Shown here: positions 44,386-56,666 of the stretch, in pieces
Layout of the letters: each line of letters opens with the position of its first letter
Position numbering within the stretch: the stretch's first letter is position 1
Source of the DNA: Cyprinodon diabolis
Lineage: Eukaryota; Chordata; Actinopteri; Cyprinodontiformes; Cyprinodontidae
Direction: 5' to 3'
DNA length: 64,000 nt
Assembly (NCBI GenBank): GCA_030533445.1
Contig: CM060065.1
Location: forward strand, 4,390,341 to 4,454,340
Position numbers and translations under genes: made by a program
The notes under the pieces: generated by a model
What the model was told of the DNA's origin: nothing
What the model saw: only the letters and a program-made list of their open reading frames with translations
The model's database searches: none

Positions 44386-45700
44386 ATGACGGAGCGACTT
44401 CAGAGACTAAAACAGAAACGGACTGTTCTGCGTGCATCTGTTATGAAGCTTGTGCAATAAATTCAAGAGGAAACAAGTGAGACTGATGTGAATGCTGACC
44501 GTTTGCTGAAGCTACTAGCCATGTTATCACAGAAGGAGAAAACCCTCCAAGAGCTTGAGCCAGAAATAGAGAAGGCAATTCCTCTGGAGGAGTTAGATGC
44601 GGACATGGTGAGGACAATAGAATATCAAGACAACACAAACTTATGGAGGACACGAGCAGAAAGAGCGATTGCCAGGGCTGCTACACAAGAACAACAATTT
44701 CTAGTGGACTCCGCTGCATTATCAGGCACTCGGCTGAGTGATGCAAGTACACGGTCAACAGCAAGCAGACCCTCAGTAAAACTGCCCAAGCTTTCAATAA
44801 GCAAATACAATGGAGAAGTGTGTATATATAGAGTTTTGGGACCAGTTTGTAAAAGCTATTCATGAAAATCCAGATTTAAGCAAAACTGAGAAGTTCACTT
44901 ACCTGAAGTCCTACCTCACCGGTCCAGCTGCACGTGCAATTGCAGGGTTGAAGGTAACTGACACTAATTATGATGCTGCTGTAGACATGCTTAAACAAAG
45001 ATTTGGCAGAAAAGAGCTAATTGTGAGTGCGCACATGTCTAAGTTGTTGAATCTGAGCCCAGTAAACAGCTCCTCGGATGTTGTTGCTTTGAGAAAACTT
45101 TTTGATGATGTGGAAGTGCAGATCAGAAGCCTAGAAGCTTTAAGTGTTGCGTCAGACAGTTATGGAGCTTTATTGTGCCCCATTCTCCTCTAGATGATTC
45201 CCGATGATCTTGCTCTTGAGTACACTCGTAAAACAGATAAAGGAAAAAGGTGGGGGGTTGAAGATCTTGTTAGTTTTTTTACAACAAGAAGTTAAAAGCA
45301 GGGAACGTGCTGCACATTTAACAAAACCAAGGGAAGTGAAAGATGCACCCGCTGCTTACAGACAACATCATAAACAGGATTTATGCAGAGAAAAGTGGAA
45401 AAGACCTAATGTGCCATCAGCTGCAGCGCTCCATACTGGCAGTTCCAATTCACCACTCGGTTGCCTATTCTGCAACAGTACAAGCCACAAGTCAGAACAG
45501 TGCACTGAAGACACTGTCATGGGGAGGAAGGAAAAGTTAAAGAAAATGGGGAGGTGTTTCATATGCCTGAAGCCTAGACTTCTTGCCCGAGACTGCAGAT
45601 CGAAAAATGTAACATGCACTGATTGTGGAAGGAGACACCATGCTGTAGTGTGTGAGAAAGGAGAAGAATCAAAAGAGACCACAAAAGCTGCCGCGGACAC
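44386..45700 (+). pseudogene. gag: BEL gag, broken
   Basis: The ATG at 44386 follows an A-run and starts MTERLQRLKQKR. A stop at 44458 (TAA after GTGCAA) interrupts the frame, which then continues in phase. A shift near 44815 moves to a frame reading EFWDQFVKAIHENPDLSKTEKF and YLKSYLTGPAARAIAGL, the capsid-like region of BEL elements. A TAG at 45191-45193 and another shift near 45280 follow. The nucleocapsid shows CX2CX4HX4C (CLFCNSTSHKSEQC), a second knuckle whose histidine is replaced by leucine (CFICLKPRLLARDC), and a third CX2C...HH...C. Together these mark a once standard Gag that is no longer translatable. Confidence 0.9.
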
Positions 45701-47288
45701 CAGTGACACTGTAGTCTCATCAGTTATTCCACAAAATGCTAAACCGACTCCAGAAAGGTGCAAAACTGTGCTTTTGCAAACGGTGAGAGCAAGAATTAAA
45801 GGACCTTGGGGGGAGAAAATTGTGCGTTGTTTGATTGATGGAGGAAGCCAATGCAGTTTTGTTCATGAGAAACAAGTGAAAGATTTAAAGCTACCAGTGA
45901 TGAAACAAGAGACATTAAATCTTCACACTTTTGGCTCAAAGAACCCAACAACCACCAGATGCAATGTCATAAGACTAATCCTTGAAAATGTAAGAAACAA
46001 AGAACAGAAATTTGAAATAGAAGCTGTCCAAACACCACAGCTTTGTACTGCAGTCATGAAGGTTCCCAGTGAGCACATTCAGCATCAGCTGGAGGAAAAG
46101 GGACTACCAGTAGCAGATGTGTCTACGGGAGACAAGGACGAGCTGGAACTTTCTGTACTTATCGGAGCAGATTACTACTGGAAAGTAGTCACAGGCAAAA
46201 CTGAAAGACTCTCAGATGCTTTAGTTGCTGTTGAAACAAGATTTGGCTGGGCAGTGCAAGGACCAGTAATGATGTCGAGTATAAATGAAGCAACATGTCT
46301 GCACATCGGAGTCAGTGAAAACCCACTAGACATTTCTAACCAGTTGAGAGCGTTCTGGGAAATAGAGTCACTGGGCATTTCCACCAAAGGAGAAGAAACA
46401 TCGGATGACAAGAAAGCCATTGACAGCTTTGACAGGTCAGTCAAATTCATTAATGACAGATATGAAGTGGAATTGCCATGGCGACAAGACACGCCCAAGA
46501 TTTCTGATAACAAAGGGGTTTAACAGAAAAGATTTTTAATGCTGAAAAGAAAACTGAATTCTGATGTGTCTCTGTACAAAAGATACAATAATGTAATAGA
46601 GGATTACACCGAGCAGGGAATTTGTGAGGAAGTACCTGATAACAGTCATTCAGGGACTGCTGATGTGACTTACTACTTACCTCATCACGCAGTGATCAGA
46701 GAGGACAAGGTAACTACCAAGCTGAGAATAGTGTTTGATGCTTCATCACATGAAAGGGGTTGCTCCTCTTTGAATGACTGTTTGTTACCTGGCCCAAACT
46801 TAAATTCTGACCTAATGAGCATTTTGATCAGATTTCGTCAACATCCTGTAGCCTTCACAGCGGACATCACAAAGGCGTTCCTGCAGATTTCTATCACTGA
46901 AGGGGACAGAGACGCTCTGAGGTTTTTGTGGCTCACAGGGCCCCCAGATGCAGAGAGCACAAGCACATGCGTAATGAGAATGATACGTGTTGTGTTTGGA
47001 GTGACTTCAAGTCCTTTCCTACTTGCTGCCACAATCAGACATCATTTAGAGAAATATCAAGACATCCTACCAGAAACAGTAAAAATGATGAGAGATTCGC
47101 TCTATGTGGATGATCTGAATGCTAGTTCAAGAAACTCAGACGAGGCCTACACACTTACCGCCGGAGCAAAGGAGATACTGGCTGCTGCAAACATGAACCT
47201 GTGTAAGTGGACAACAAATTCACAGGAACTAAAAGCTAAGTGGTCAAACTGCTCCTTTGACATGACACAAGAAACTGAAATGTGCTAA
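45701..47288 (+). pseudogene. pol: BEL protease and reverse transcriptase, broken
   Basis: The aspartic protease active site reads LIDGGSQCSFV, with the aspartate at 45838-45840; DGGS is normal for BEL/Pao. A single in-frame TAA at 46521-46523 separates it from the RT, which stays in the same phase. In the RT stretch starting at 46539, TKLRIVFDASSH, FTADITKAFLQI and the catalytic YVDD (residues 189-192, codons 47103-47114) are visible. The frame is lost near 47280, within the region joining RT to RNase H. Confidence 0.92.
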
Positions 47289-48000
47289 AGGTACTTGGTT
47301 TAGTGTGGAGACCGGAACCCAACAACTTTACATTTGACCTTAACCACTTGATGAACATTCTACAAGGAAAAGAGAATACAAAGAGGAGTGTTTTAAGGTC
47401 ATCTGCCAGAATATGTGATCCAGTAGGATTTCTAACGCCATTTACTGTCCGTGTTAAGTGTCTGTTTCAGGAAATGTGGCGTCGGGGGCTAAACTGGGAT
47501 GATGAGCTGCCTCCCGACCTTTCCAACGCATGGCAGCAGTGGTGCTTGGAGCTCACACAGATACACCAAATAGTCATTCCAAGGTGGTATGGAACAGAAA
47601 GGATGCAAGGTAAAACACAACTTCTCCATGTTTTCACAGATGCCAGGGAAAAGGCTTATGGTGCAGCTGCATATTTGCAAGGAAAAACACCTAGAGAGTG
47701 GCTCTAATCAAAACAATGACACTTCCCCGCTTGGAGCTAATGGAAGCTTTAATTGGAGCAAGGTTGGCAAATAACCTGTTAAAGGCAATGGATATGCAAA
47801 TCACCCAGCTGCAAATGTGGTCTGATTCCATGATAGTAATCCACTGGATTCAAAGTTCACCAAAGAAATGGAAACCATTTGTTGCTAACCGAGTAGTGGA
47901 GATACAGACTTTGACACCACCTGAAGTATGGAAACACTGTAATGGTAAACAGAATCCAGTTGATCTCACTACAAGAGGACAATCTGCAACAAGGTTGAAA
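47282..48000 (+). pseudogene. pol: BEL RNase H region, broken
   Basis: GLVWRPEPNNFTF, then ARICDPVGFLTPF, typical of the BEL RT-RNase H connection. The RNase H active region reads HVFTDAREKAYGAAAY (first aspartate) and, after a frameshift near 47700, LPRLELMEAL (glutamate) and MWSDSMIVIHWI (second aspartate). A later NPVDLTTRG replaces the usual NPAD-type motif. Confidence 0.88.
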
Positions 48001-49658
48001 GAGGAAGAGCTTTGGTGGTCGGGCCCACTATTTTTGAGAGACAAGATACTGGGAACACCACCTTCAGAGGCAACAGCAGAAGTGTTCTCAGAGGAAGAGG
48101 TCAAAGCAGAGCTCAAGGCAAGTCAAGTCATCGTACAGTTCAGTAACACCGATAGGCTGCAGACTGAGCCATTGTTGCAGTTGGAAAATTACAGCAAGCT
48201 ACAAAGGGTACTGAGAGTTACAGCATGGATTAACAGGTTTGTTCACAACTGTCGATCAAAGCAAAGGAAGGTGGGAGAAATAACAGCAGAGGAAATGTCA
48301 GAAGCTGAAAAGGTATGGATACGTGAAGCACAAATCCACAGTTTTGAAAAGGAAATAAAAGAGCTAAAAGCTGGAAAGGCAGTGCACAAAGATTCCAAGA
48401 TTAGAGACTTTAAACCCTTCCTCGATGAAAATGGTTTAATCTGTGTAGAGGGAAGGCTACATCAGTCAGATTTGAGTTTTACTGAGCAGCACCCGTGGTT
48501 GTTACCCTCAAGTCACAGATTTTGCCAACTTCTGATCAAGTACAGTCACGCGGATGTACTGCATTCAGGCGTGAGAGACACTCTTGTTCATTTAAGAGAA
48601 AAATATTGGATCCTACGCGCCAGACAGTTAGTCAAAAAATGCATTTCAGACTGTACCATCTGCAAAAGATTTAATGTGAAGGCAATGAAACAAACAACTG
48701 CACCACTACCCAGAGACAGAATTACAGAAGCGCCACCATTTAAAATAACTGGTGTAGATTTCGCAGGTCCACTGTATGTGAAGTCCAAGGGTAACACAGA
48801 AAAGGCGTATGTGGCACTTTTCACATGTGCCGTGACACGTGCAGTGCATCTCGAACTAGTATCAAGCCTAACAACAGAAGGTTTCCTCTTAGCATTGAAA
48901 AGGTTTGTTTCACGGAGAGGACTCTGCAGAATAATCTACTCGGACAATGCTCAAACATTCAAGAAAGCAGAACAAGAACTAAAGGAGCTGTGGAAGGCCA
49001 CGAAAGAGCCAGAGCTGTTGGAATATGCTTCTGAAAAGGGAATTAAGTGGAAATTCATTGCAGAGAGAGCAGCTTGGTGGGGTGGATTTTGGGAACGATT
49101 AGTGCGCTCTGTGAAGGGATGCCTCAAAAGAGTAATGGGAAGAGCATCTCTAGGGTTTGAAGAGTTAACATCTTTACTGTCAAAAATCGAAGCCACTATC
49201 AACTCGAGACCACTCACCTTTGTGTATAATGATTTAAAGGAACCTGAACCTCTGTCTCCAGCGCATTTTTTGATTGGAAAGAGACTCAATTCTTTACCTC
49301 CAAAGCCTTTCTGCACAACAGGTCAGATAACAAATGCAAACCAAGAGCAGCTGACCAGAAGATGGAAATACCGTCACAGACTGATGGAGGAATTCTGGAA
49401 CAGGTGGAAGATGGAGTAGTGTTGGATCTCAGATCGGCTCACACCTGCAAGACCCAAAATCCCACGTCGCTTAAAACTGGAATCTTGGTTCTCATTGGAG
49501 ATGACAAAATGCCACGTCTAACCTGGAAAATAGGACTTATCACTGAAGTGTTCCCAGGAAGAGATGGGCTGGTCAGATCCTGCGCAGTGCGCACCCCAAC
49601 GGGGACGATGTTAAGAAGACCAGTTCAGCTATTATATCCTTTTGAAGTTAACAATTGA
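48001..49658 (+). pseudogene. pol: BEL integrase, nearly intact with late frameshift
   Basis: The frame from 47698 to 49419 includes the whole integrase core. The zinc-binding part reads HSGVRDTLVHLREKYW and CISDCTIC. The catalytic triad is present: D354 in GVDFAGP, D416 in YSDNAQTF and E466 in WWGGFWERLVR, with 49 residues between the last two, normal for BEL/Pao. LTRRWKYRHRLMEEFWNRWK follows; then a shift near 49405 moves the C-terminal domain (SLKTGILVLIGDDKMPR, RTPTGTMLRRPVQLLYP) to another frame, ending at 49658. Confidence 0.92.
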
Positions 49659-49668
49659 ACTGTCTTCT

Positions 49669-49681
49669 TGGGGGGGGGGGT
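49669..49681 (+). promoter_or_regulatory. Polypurine tract of BEL element
   Basis: A run of eleven G lies directly before TGTTGAATATTG, the LTR start, the expected site for plus-strand priming. Confidence 0.75.
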
Positions 49682-49929
49682 TGTTGAATATTGTTATAAT
49701 ATAGTTAAGCCAGCTCCGGCTTTCAGTGTCGTTGTGTCCTTGGGCGAGATACTTCACCTGCATTGTGTACTGATGATGGTCAGAGGGCATGGTGGCGCCA
49801 GTGTAAGGCAGCCCCGCTTCTGTCAGTGAGCAGCTGTGGCTGAGTGTGTGTGTGTGAATGTGTGAATGACTGAATGTAGTGTAAAATGCTTTGGTCAAGT
49901 CTCCTGACTAGAAAAAGCTATATAAGTAC
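49682..49929 (+). repeat. LTR-start stub plus duplicated SINE segment
   Basis: 49682-49709 repeats the first 28 bases of the LTR with one change. At 49707-49709 (aag) the sequence switches to a copy of 43742-43964, the SINE that flanks the element on the left, and runs up to the 3' LTR. The two SINE copies differ at about five positions plus small indels. The switch point has a 3-base shared sequence (aag). Confidence 0.93.
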
Positions 49930-50256
49930 TGTTGAATATTGTTATAATATGGTTAAGTCATATTGTTTATATGTTTACTAAATAGAATGAAAACAAAATA
50001 CAATTCGGGTTAAGATTGTAATGTTTGGTCATTTAAGTGTTTCTCCACTAGATGGCGTAGGGGCCATATGTCAGCCATGGTTGTTTAGTTTGTGATTCCT
50101 GACCAGCGAAGAAGTCAGTGAATTTTTCTAGAAGATGTAGCTCTATGTAAATGCTGGAAGTTGCCGCAGTTCAGAATTAAAGTTATATATATAAGGAAAT
50201 CGAATCTACAGTCGTCTTTTTCAGCAAGATTGGATGTTTCAGCTAAATCCACAACA
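49930..50256 (+). repeat. BEL 3' LTR
   Basis: Same length as the 5' LTR; differences seen are gtaaatgctgg versus gtaattgctgg and aaatcgaatc versus aaatggaatc. Confidence 0.95.
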
Positions 50257-50497
50257 AGTACAGGCCATTTACCATTACTAATGTGCATGCATAGTATGTG
50301 TTTCACTGAGACCTGGTTGTAGACTCATTTCCCATCTTTAGTGACTAGGGCCTGGGTGCTCAAGTCCATTCCTCATCAGCTACCCTGCTACAACTTTTAA
50401 ATGCTTCCCTTTTCTAACACACCTAAATCTAAAAGCTCAATAACATTTCTTAACTCAGCAGAGGCACGATAACGAGCCACTAATTTGATTCATTATT
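50257..50497 (+). repeat. SINE tail and unclassified repeat fragment
   Basis: agtacaggccatttaccatt continues the SINE interrupted at 43964. From about 50345 the text gctcaagtccattcctcatc and cccttttctaacacacct is repeat-like, but I cannot name the family. Confidence 0.5.
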
Positions 50498-51367
50498 TAC
50501 TAGTGGTTTCTAGAATTTCTAAAAGTGGAATGGGAAGCAGATCTTTTAGTTATCAGGCTCCTCTCTTGTGGAACCAACTACCAGTTTTAGTCCATGAGGC
50601 AGACAACCTGTCTACTTTTATGGGTAGGATTAAAAACTTTCATTTTTGATAAAGCTTATAGTTAGAGTGGCTCAGGTTATCCTGAGTTATCTCTATAGTT
50701 ATGCTGCTAAATGCTTAGACTTCTGGAGGACACCATTCTGCTTTATTCTATCTCTTTTCTCCCACTCTGCAGAATCTGTTAGTTCAATCTCTAACGTTCT
50801 GCTCTCTCTGCTGTTTCTCATAGTAGCTTCATCTGGTCTGTTCCTGTTCGGCTGTGACTCCATCCTGGAGAGAAATATCAGCTGTGCTGCTGTGATCAAC
50901 AACTTTGTTTATAGATGTTGAAGATCTGCCTTTTTTTTAGTGTAGTCCTGGCTGGTACTGGCTGGATGTGCTTTCTTCATCCTCTGACATGGAAGCTGGC
51001 TCAGAGCTTCTCTGCCTGGCTGTGTGTTTCCTGGACGGGGTCCCCTTTTAGAGTTGCCTTTTGTATCTCTGCTTCTTTTTCTATGTCTGCTTCTGTCTAC
51101 TTGAACCCCAGTCAGCCTCGGCAGATGGTCGCTCATTCTGAGACTGGTTTCGGGTGGAGGCTTCTTCCTGTTAAAAGGGAGTTTTTCCTCTCCACTGTTG
51201 CTACAAGCATGCTTAGTGTGATGGATTGCCTTAGAGTCAATAATTTGATTCAATCAGCTGCTCTTCCTTAGAAAGAAATCTGATCTGGTGAACTATAAAG
51301 TGCCTTGAGATGACATGTGGTGTAAATTGGCGCTATAGAAATAAACCAAATTGAATTTAATTGAATT
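50498..51367 (+). pseudogene. L2-type LINE fragment: ORF2 C-terminus and 3' UTR
   Basis: Starts ttactagtggtttctagaa (ORF2 codons near the C-terminus) and continues through ggctcctctcttgtggaac, aaagcttatagttagagtg and the 3' UTR (ttcctctccactgttgct) to a tail of aattgaatt units. Collinear with the minus-strand copy at 37267-38220. Several stops. Confidence 0.88.
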
Positions 51368-53347
51368 GGTTGTCTCAAATTTTTTTGAAAGATCCATCTG
51401 CAGCTATATGCTGGAGACATTTTGGTAAATAGGAGACCATACAAATATATTTTGGGACTGTCAAGTAACCCTTGCGTATTGGAAAAAACATAATAATTAC
51501 AGGGATATACAGTCAGAAATGTAATATATTATACATAACTATGTTATTTATCATCATCTACGAGCTCAGCCTCTTAACCTTAATATTTGCGTTGCCTTAG
51601 AATTCGTTATTTATAATTACATAGGAGCGGGTCTCGCAGCCATGGAGGCAGACATCTTTGCGCTACGGCAGCGCAGAGCCAACAAACTAGCGATTGCGAG
51701 ATCGCCCATTACAATAACATGCTGCGTGATGATGCTGTTACTCTCCAGTATACTTATTCAGCAACGTCCCTGACGTTTCACAGGTAATGATTCAGTAATT
51801 TTCTGTAAAATAATTTTCTGGATATATACCTCGGTTACTTCTCTCCGGCTCCTTTGGAGATCTTCAAGCCTTTCCTCCTCTGCTCTAGTCACCCCGCTGG
51901 CACCTCTCCCTCGCCTGGCCCTGGTTGCACGCCCACCCGGTCTCTCTGCCCTCTTCCTCGCCCTCTTCCTCTCCCTCTTCCTCGCCTTGTAACCCCCGTG
52001 CCACAAACAAGACTTGGACTCTGTAAACGGGGAATATATATTCTTCCAGCGAACACAATCTCGCTGTTAAACTAATGACTACAATTACTTCGTCTGTTTA
52101 TATCACCATGCAAAGCAGCTCACCAAAACGTCACAACGATGTAGAAAAAATAACGGGTATATTTATTATCTTAAGTCTACATGAAATCTATACCCTACAC
52201 AGACTAATGAAATACTATCTGTAAAATTATCTATGTAAACAAACCTCATCACTTGAGAAGGTAGGTGATGCGGACGTCGTGGAAGACATTTTGTCCCGTA
52301 ACGCTCGCCGTACTGTTGGGGGGGAGAAGCGGTTGGGGGGGAGATGTTCATGTTACTGCGGTCTGCAGTCTGGACGTTAGATGTCGCTGAAAATTACACA
52401 CTGTAGCTTTAAGTTTTTTCAATGCTGACCAAAGATATATCCTAAGAGTAGGCCTATTACTACTAATTGCCACTAAAACCATTGCTGTTAATTGGAAGAA
52501 GGTGAAATCACTCGCTGCAACTGAATGGAAACAGGGACTAAAACAGATTTTGGTGATGGAAAAAATGACTGCTTAATTACAACTGAAAACTGGTCTTTCT
52601 AATCAGAGATGGCAGATGGTGCACATGGTGCTATCTCTGATTAAAATCTATAAATTAAAGGGTTCATAAAGAAGAAAGAACAGGGAAGAAAAAAATAATA
52701 TGGAAACCTGCTTTAAATTGTGTGGGTATTCTTTCAGTTTTTAAATATTTAATATATAGTACATAATTGTTGTGTATTATTGAACAAATTGTACCATGTT
52801 TGCTGAGATGTGGAGAATATTCACATTATGTACAGTAGGGGGTTATGTACAGAATATCTTTATTATTGTCAATATTCTTTCTGTTTTCACTTATCTCAGA
52901 TAATTGTTTTTTATTGTTCTGTTCTTTTTTGTTCTTTTTGGTGTTGTTTTTTCTGTTCTTTTTGGAAATTTTTAATACAAAATTCTAAAGAAAAAAAGAA
53001 AAGCATTCCTTCGCATTTTGTTGCATCGTTTTGCTCCTGAAAGAGCATCTACATGAAGATGCCATGCAAATCACTGGCTCATGGTTGCTGTGAACGCATC
53101 ATTAGATCGGCTGGCCAATGAGGTCTAAGAAAAATCCAGATTAGAGCCACCATTTTTAGATTTGGCACTACAAAGGTTTAAATGACCGATTAAAAGCCCT
53201 TAGACTTAAGATATGTTTTCTAACCTGATTAGAAGAGGGTTATTTCTGCCAAGATATTTATAGAGTCTATGTAAGTCCAGATTACATGCAAATTGAAATG
53301 GATGAACCTGTCCACCCTTTTGGAATGGGGTAATTTAGATTGGACAC
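51368..53347. other. No host gene recognised; possible old transposon
   Basis: Around 51630-52415 the sequence is GC-richer, with an Arg-rich minus-strand frame (51758-52006) that arises from cctcttcct-type repeats, and ends with ttacacactgtagctttaa, a phrase common at ends of fish MITEs. I could not find the matching opposite end. The rest is AT-rich without features. Confidence 0.35.
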
Positions 53348-53645
53348 CCCTTTCAGAGACATAGACAGGTATGGTGCTTTGCAGGCGAACAAAATAAGCC
53401 AAACAACCCTCAATCCAAAAGAGCGAACCAATTCCTCCGTTTCAATTTGCATGTTTTATGAACAACAACAAGGCTTTGCTGGGCTACTGTATAAAGCCTT
53501 GAACTCAACGGTATTTCTGACATTCTAAATTGAAAAAGCTTCTTGGATAGGAAGTGAAAGGTCTTCAAACTTGGAAATAAAGGATTGTGTATTTTACTTT
53601 TTTGGAATGACTATGACCTGGATGACTGAGAATCTTCACCAGCCT
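53348..53645 (+). repeat. Penelope-like 3' fragment
   Basis: Matches 1588-1857 (tttcagagacatagacagg, tttcaatttgcatg, aaagcttcttggatagg) and extends further with tgacctggatgactgagaa, shared with 36228-36352 inverted. It supports a single dispersed family in three places. Confidence 0.72.
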
Positions 53646-54464
53646 TTGTCAGTAGAAGCATTGGGCTGGCTGTTGGTGGCCTGCATCAGCCTTTTCTGTT
53701 CTAGTCATTAATTCTGACTAAAATTAGCCATGAAACAAACCTAAATTGGACATAAATTAGCCATTAATTTGACTCTCTGCTTAGAAGCAATTTTTTCTGA
53801 CTCACCAAAATGTTCCTGAACCCAGAGTTAAGTGGGTTTGAAAAATGATTTTAAAAAAAGTGAACACAACTTTGAATTAATTGTCAGTGTAAATTTACAA
53901 AACAACTGTGCTATTTTGCCAGAGGAAGAGCATTAAGGTTAATAAGGAAGCAGAAGTTTAAAGAGGCTTGTTTGTGATAAGTAATAAATAAAGCTACTCC
54001 CTGCTATGGGTGGGGGTAGCCCACTGCTGAGTAGAGCTGCTGCAATTTCATAATACAATTTACACTTTTATTCAGTGCAAGCGTCTGGAATCAAATAGAA
54101 GGTGGAAGATTATATCTTGATGCTTCCATGTTATATGACAGGAAGTACAGATAAATAAAAAAACATAAAGCCTTGTCACTAAAAGCACAATGTTGTTCTG
54201 ATTATATTGCCTTACAGATATTTATGCAGATGTAAATATTAATGTTCTTCTTAACTGTCATTCACCAGATCATCAGCAAAACTATGACTACAAGATTGAA
54301 CCACAGTTTAGACTGTTAGAAGGCATAGTAATCTGCAGGAGTTTATTTTGCTGCCTTAATTTGGTCTCATTTGTAGAAACGACTAAAAAGAAATGAAAAA
54401 AAGGCATTTTTTTGTTGTACGGCAGCTTGTCTGACGGACTTGGAATTAGACAACTTTTACTGTC
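53646..54464. other. No gene recognised
   Basis: AT-rich sequence with no repeat ends or motifs noticed. Confidence 0.4.
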
Positions 54465-54790
54465 ATTTTGTATACAGAGTTTATACAAAATGAACTTTCA
54501 TTTAGTATAGCTTTCCAGACAGTAAATGAAATTTTCTATTCCATAAAGTGTGGGAGAAAAAACATGGTGCAAAACACGCATTGATATGGAAGCGCAAATA
54601 TGTAGAATTTTGGCTGTGTTTTATCAGTGTGATGCAGAGTCTCTGGCATGATATAGAGTTTTTTTAACAGGTCAGCAGTCTGTTGGATGTGGGGAAGAAG
54701 CTGTTGCAGAATCTGCTGGTCCTGCATTGAATGCTGCGAAACCTCTTCCCAGAGGGAAGCAGGGAGAACAGTCTATGGTGGGTCTAGATT
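54465..54790 (-). pseudogene. Rex/Babar-like LINE 3' fragment
   Basis: Reverse complement of this stretch follows 42970-43320: ctgttctccctgcttccctc, cagattctgcaacagcttc, and the 3' UTR with tttgtata pieces. 5' truncated; a short frame ends in the same C-terminal residues. Confidence 0.82.
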
Positions 54791-55512
54791 CCTAAGTAAT
54801 GAAGCCATAAGCTTGATTCTCTTTTCCCCTCTGTAATCCACTTGAAGGTGCAAAAACAAACAAACAGGATCCTTTCCGTTAGGTTCAACCGTTTACTTCA
54901 AGAATAAAAAAAAAACAATATATATATTACATTTCGATAATAAATAAAACACTAAACGAAGATTAGGAGAAATGTAAATGAGGTCAAAAAACTGCGTGGC
55001 TCCACTCCAATGATTTCTTTTATCTGAGTTAAACTAAATTTTGGCTCTACAACGGGAGCATTGATGATGTTTAGGGATCAGGACATGAAGCACTGGGATG
55101 GAGTGTCTTTTATATATATAGCTAGAGCTAAATTGCTCATGCAGGGCAGCTTAAAGATTAAAGCTTGTTACAAGTTATGTGTAGTTACCGGACTAATTTT
55201 CTTAATTTTTTTACAGTTTTTTTTTTACTGAATTGAAAAAGAAATTCAATGTGGGTTTGAAAAGCTTAATCCATTTTGTCAGAGTTTGTCATTCTACCCT
55301 GTAATTTCAGTAAAATCAAGGACACTCAACTTAATCTCTGATGTCAGGTTCAAATTATGATTGGAATGGATAAGGTTTAACTGCTTTATGGGGTTTACGT
55401 ACTATTATTTTGAGTGTATCTCCAAATAAAAACAATGCACCTTACAGAATGCTAAGTCAGGACAAGTGCGGCTGGATGATTTATTGCGGCATAATAGACC
55501 TGTGGTTGTGTG
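54791..55512. other. No gene recognised
   Basis: AT-rich sequence with A- and T-runs near 54910 and 55215. Confidence 0.4.
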
Positions 55513-55569
55513 AAATGAATGAATGAATGAATGAATGAATGAATGAATGAATGAATGAATGAATGAATA
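55513..55569 (+). repeat. (GAAT)n microsatellite
   Basis: About fourteen tandem tetranucleotide units. It could be the tail of a retroelement on the minus strand. Confidence 0.95.
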
Positions 55570-56106
55570 GGAATTTATTTCAGATAATTATTCAGACATA
55601 CAAATTGAAAAACAAAAATAAATGAATAACCAAATCAAACACCAATTTCCAAACTAACTCAATTCACCTAAACATAAATAGAAAAACAAAAAACAAATAT
55701 ACCCATCTGTATTTACAGCCAGAGAAATGATATCAATTAATGTAAATTGTCTGATAAGGGGTATGAAGAAGTAAAAGTTATTATTCATACCCCCTCTCCC
55801 TCTAATTGCACTAAATGTACTTAGAGTAACCTTCCAGTTAAGTGAAGTTACACCCCCCCCTCACACACACACGTAAACAAGAAACTAATCAAACTAGAAA
55901 GCATATTGAATGAAGAAGGTGAGAACAGAACAAACACCAGAGGCTGCTGTGTCTTATTTATAAAATTAAGAACAGATTTAAGTAAATTGTTACCAAAGTT
56001 GCGCCTGTTGCGAAGGAAAATTTTGTTAAAATTTGGTAATGATAGACATCATGAGTGAGTTTTGGTTTTATGCTTTGGTGAGTAGTGGTTTTACCTGTTT
56101 TAGAGT
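55570..56106. other. No gene recognised
   Basis: AT-rich with a C-run and (CA)n near 55850-55870. Nothing assignable. Confidence 0.4.
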
Positions 56107-56425
56107 CTAATTTCATTCAAATCATAAACTTATCCCTAATGCCAGGTGGTTTCCACCAGGCCTTAAAACAACTATTATCAAAGCATTGTTGAAAAAGAGA
56201 AGCTTGGATTAATTAATCCTGCAGAGTTACATGCCCATCTCAAACCTCCCCTTCTTCAGTAAAATTATAGAAAAAGTTGTGTTTCGAAAGATTTAATCCT
56301 TTCTTTACAATGGCCCGCTGCTTTGATGACTTCCAGTCAGGTTTCTATGACAACCACCATACAGAGACTGCCCTGATTGAGGTGTTCAATGACATTAGTA
56401 TAAATACAGACAGTGTAAGATCCAG
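56107..56425 (+). pseudogene. LINE reverse-transcriptase fragment (L2/CR1 type)
   Basis: Conceptual codons read FPPGLKTTIIKALLKKRS, then YMPISNLPFFSKIIEKVVF and DFQSGFYDNHHTETALIEV, corresponding to the N-terminal RT region of the L2 copy ([36 protein letters not shown]) but clearly divergent. Stops and shifts are frequent, so it is an old fragment of a related family. Confidence 0.75.
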
Positions 56426-56666
56426 GTGCCAAGTACACACTGCTTCACCTCACTGATTGGTTTTTGTCCTTCCCCATAGGTTAATTATCACTGTTGGAAA
56501 AAGTCTCAGAGTACAATAGGGCATCCAACAGAATTCTTTTTTAAAGGAAAGTTTAAATGCATTAAAATGGGAACATTCTTTAGAGACTTTTAAACAGACT
56601 TGTATTGTCAGTAGTGTTGTGTTTGTGTAGTTATTAGATATCATAATACTGTGATAGGGATTATTA

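Larger units (their letters stand above)
43965..50256 (+). mobile_element. BEL/Pao LTR retrotransposon, decayed
   Basis: Two 327-bp LTRs (43965-44291, 49930-50256) differ at two positions by eye. An exact 5-bp target duplication, agtac, flanks the element (43960-43964, 50257-50261). Order: LTR, tRNA-Phe-type primer site, gag with zinc knuckles, aspartic protease, reverse transcriptase, RNase H, integrase, polypurine tract. The gag-pol arrangement and motifs (DGGS protease, YVDD, GVDFAGP integrase) are those of BEL/Pao. I count about eight stops or frameshifts. Just before the 3' LTR sits an extra piece: 28 bp of LTR start followed by a second copy of the flanking SINE. Confidence 0.95.

Noticed and set aside
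51758..52006. Arg-rich minus-strand frame of 82 codons
   Set aside because: Composition follows from cctcttcct-type simple repeats; no start context or domain to support a gene.
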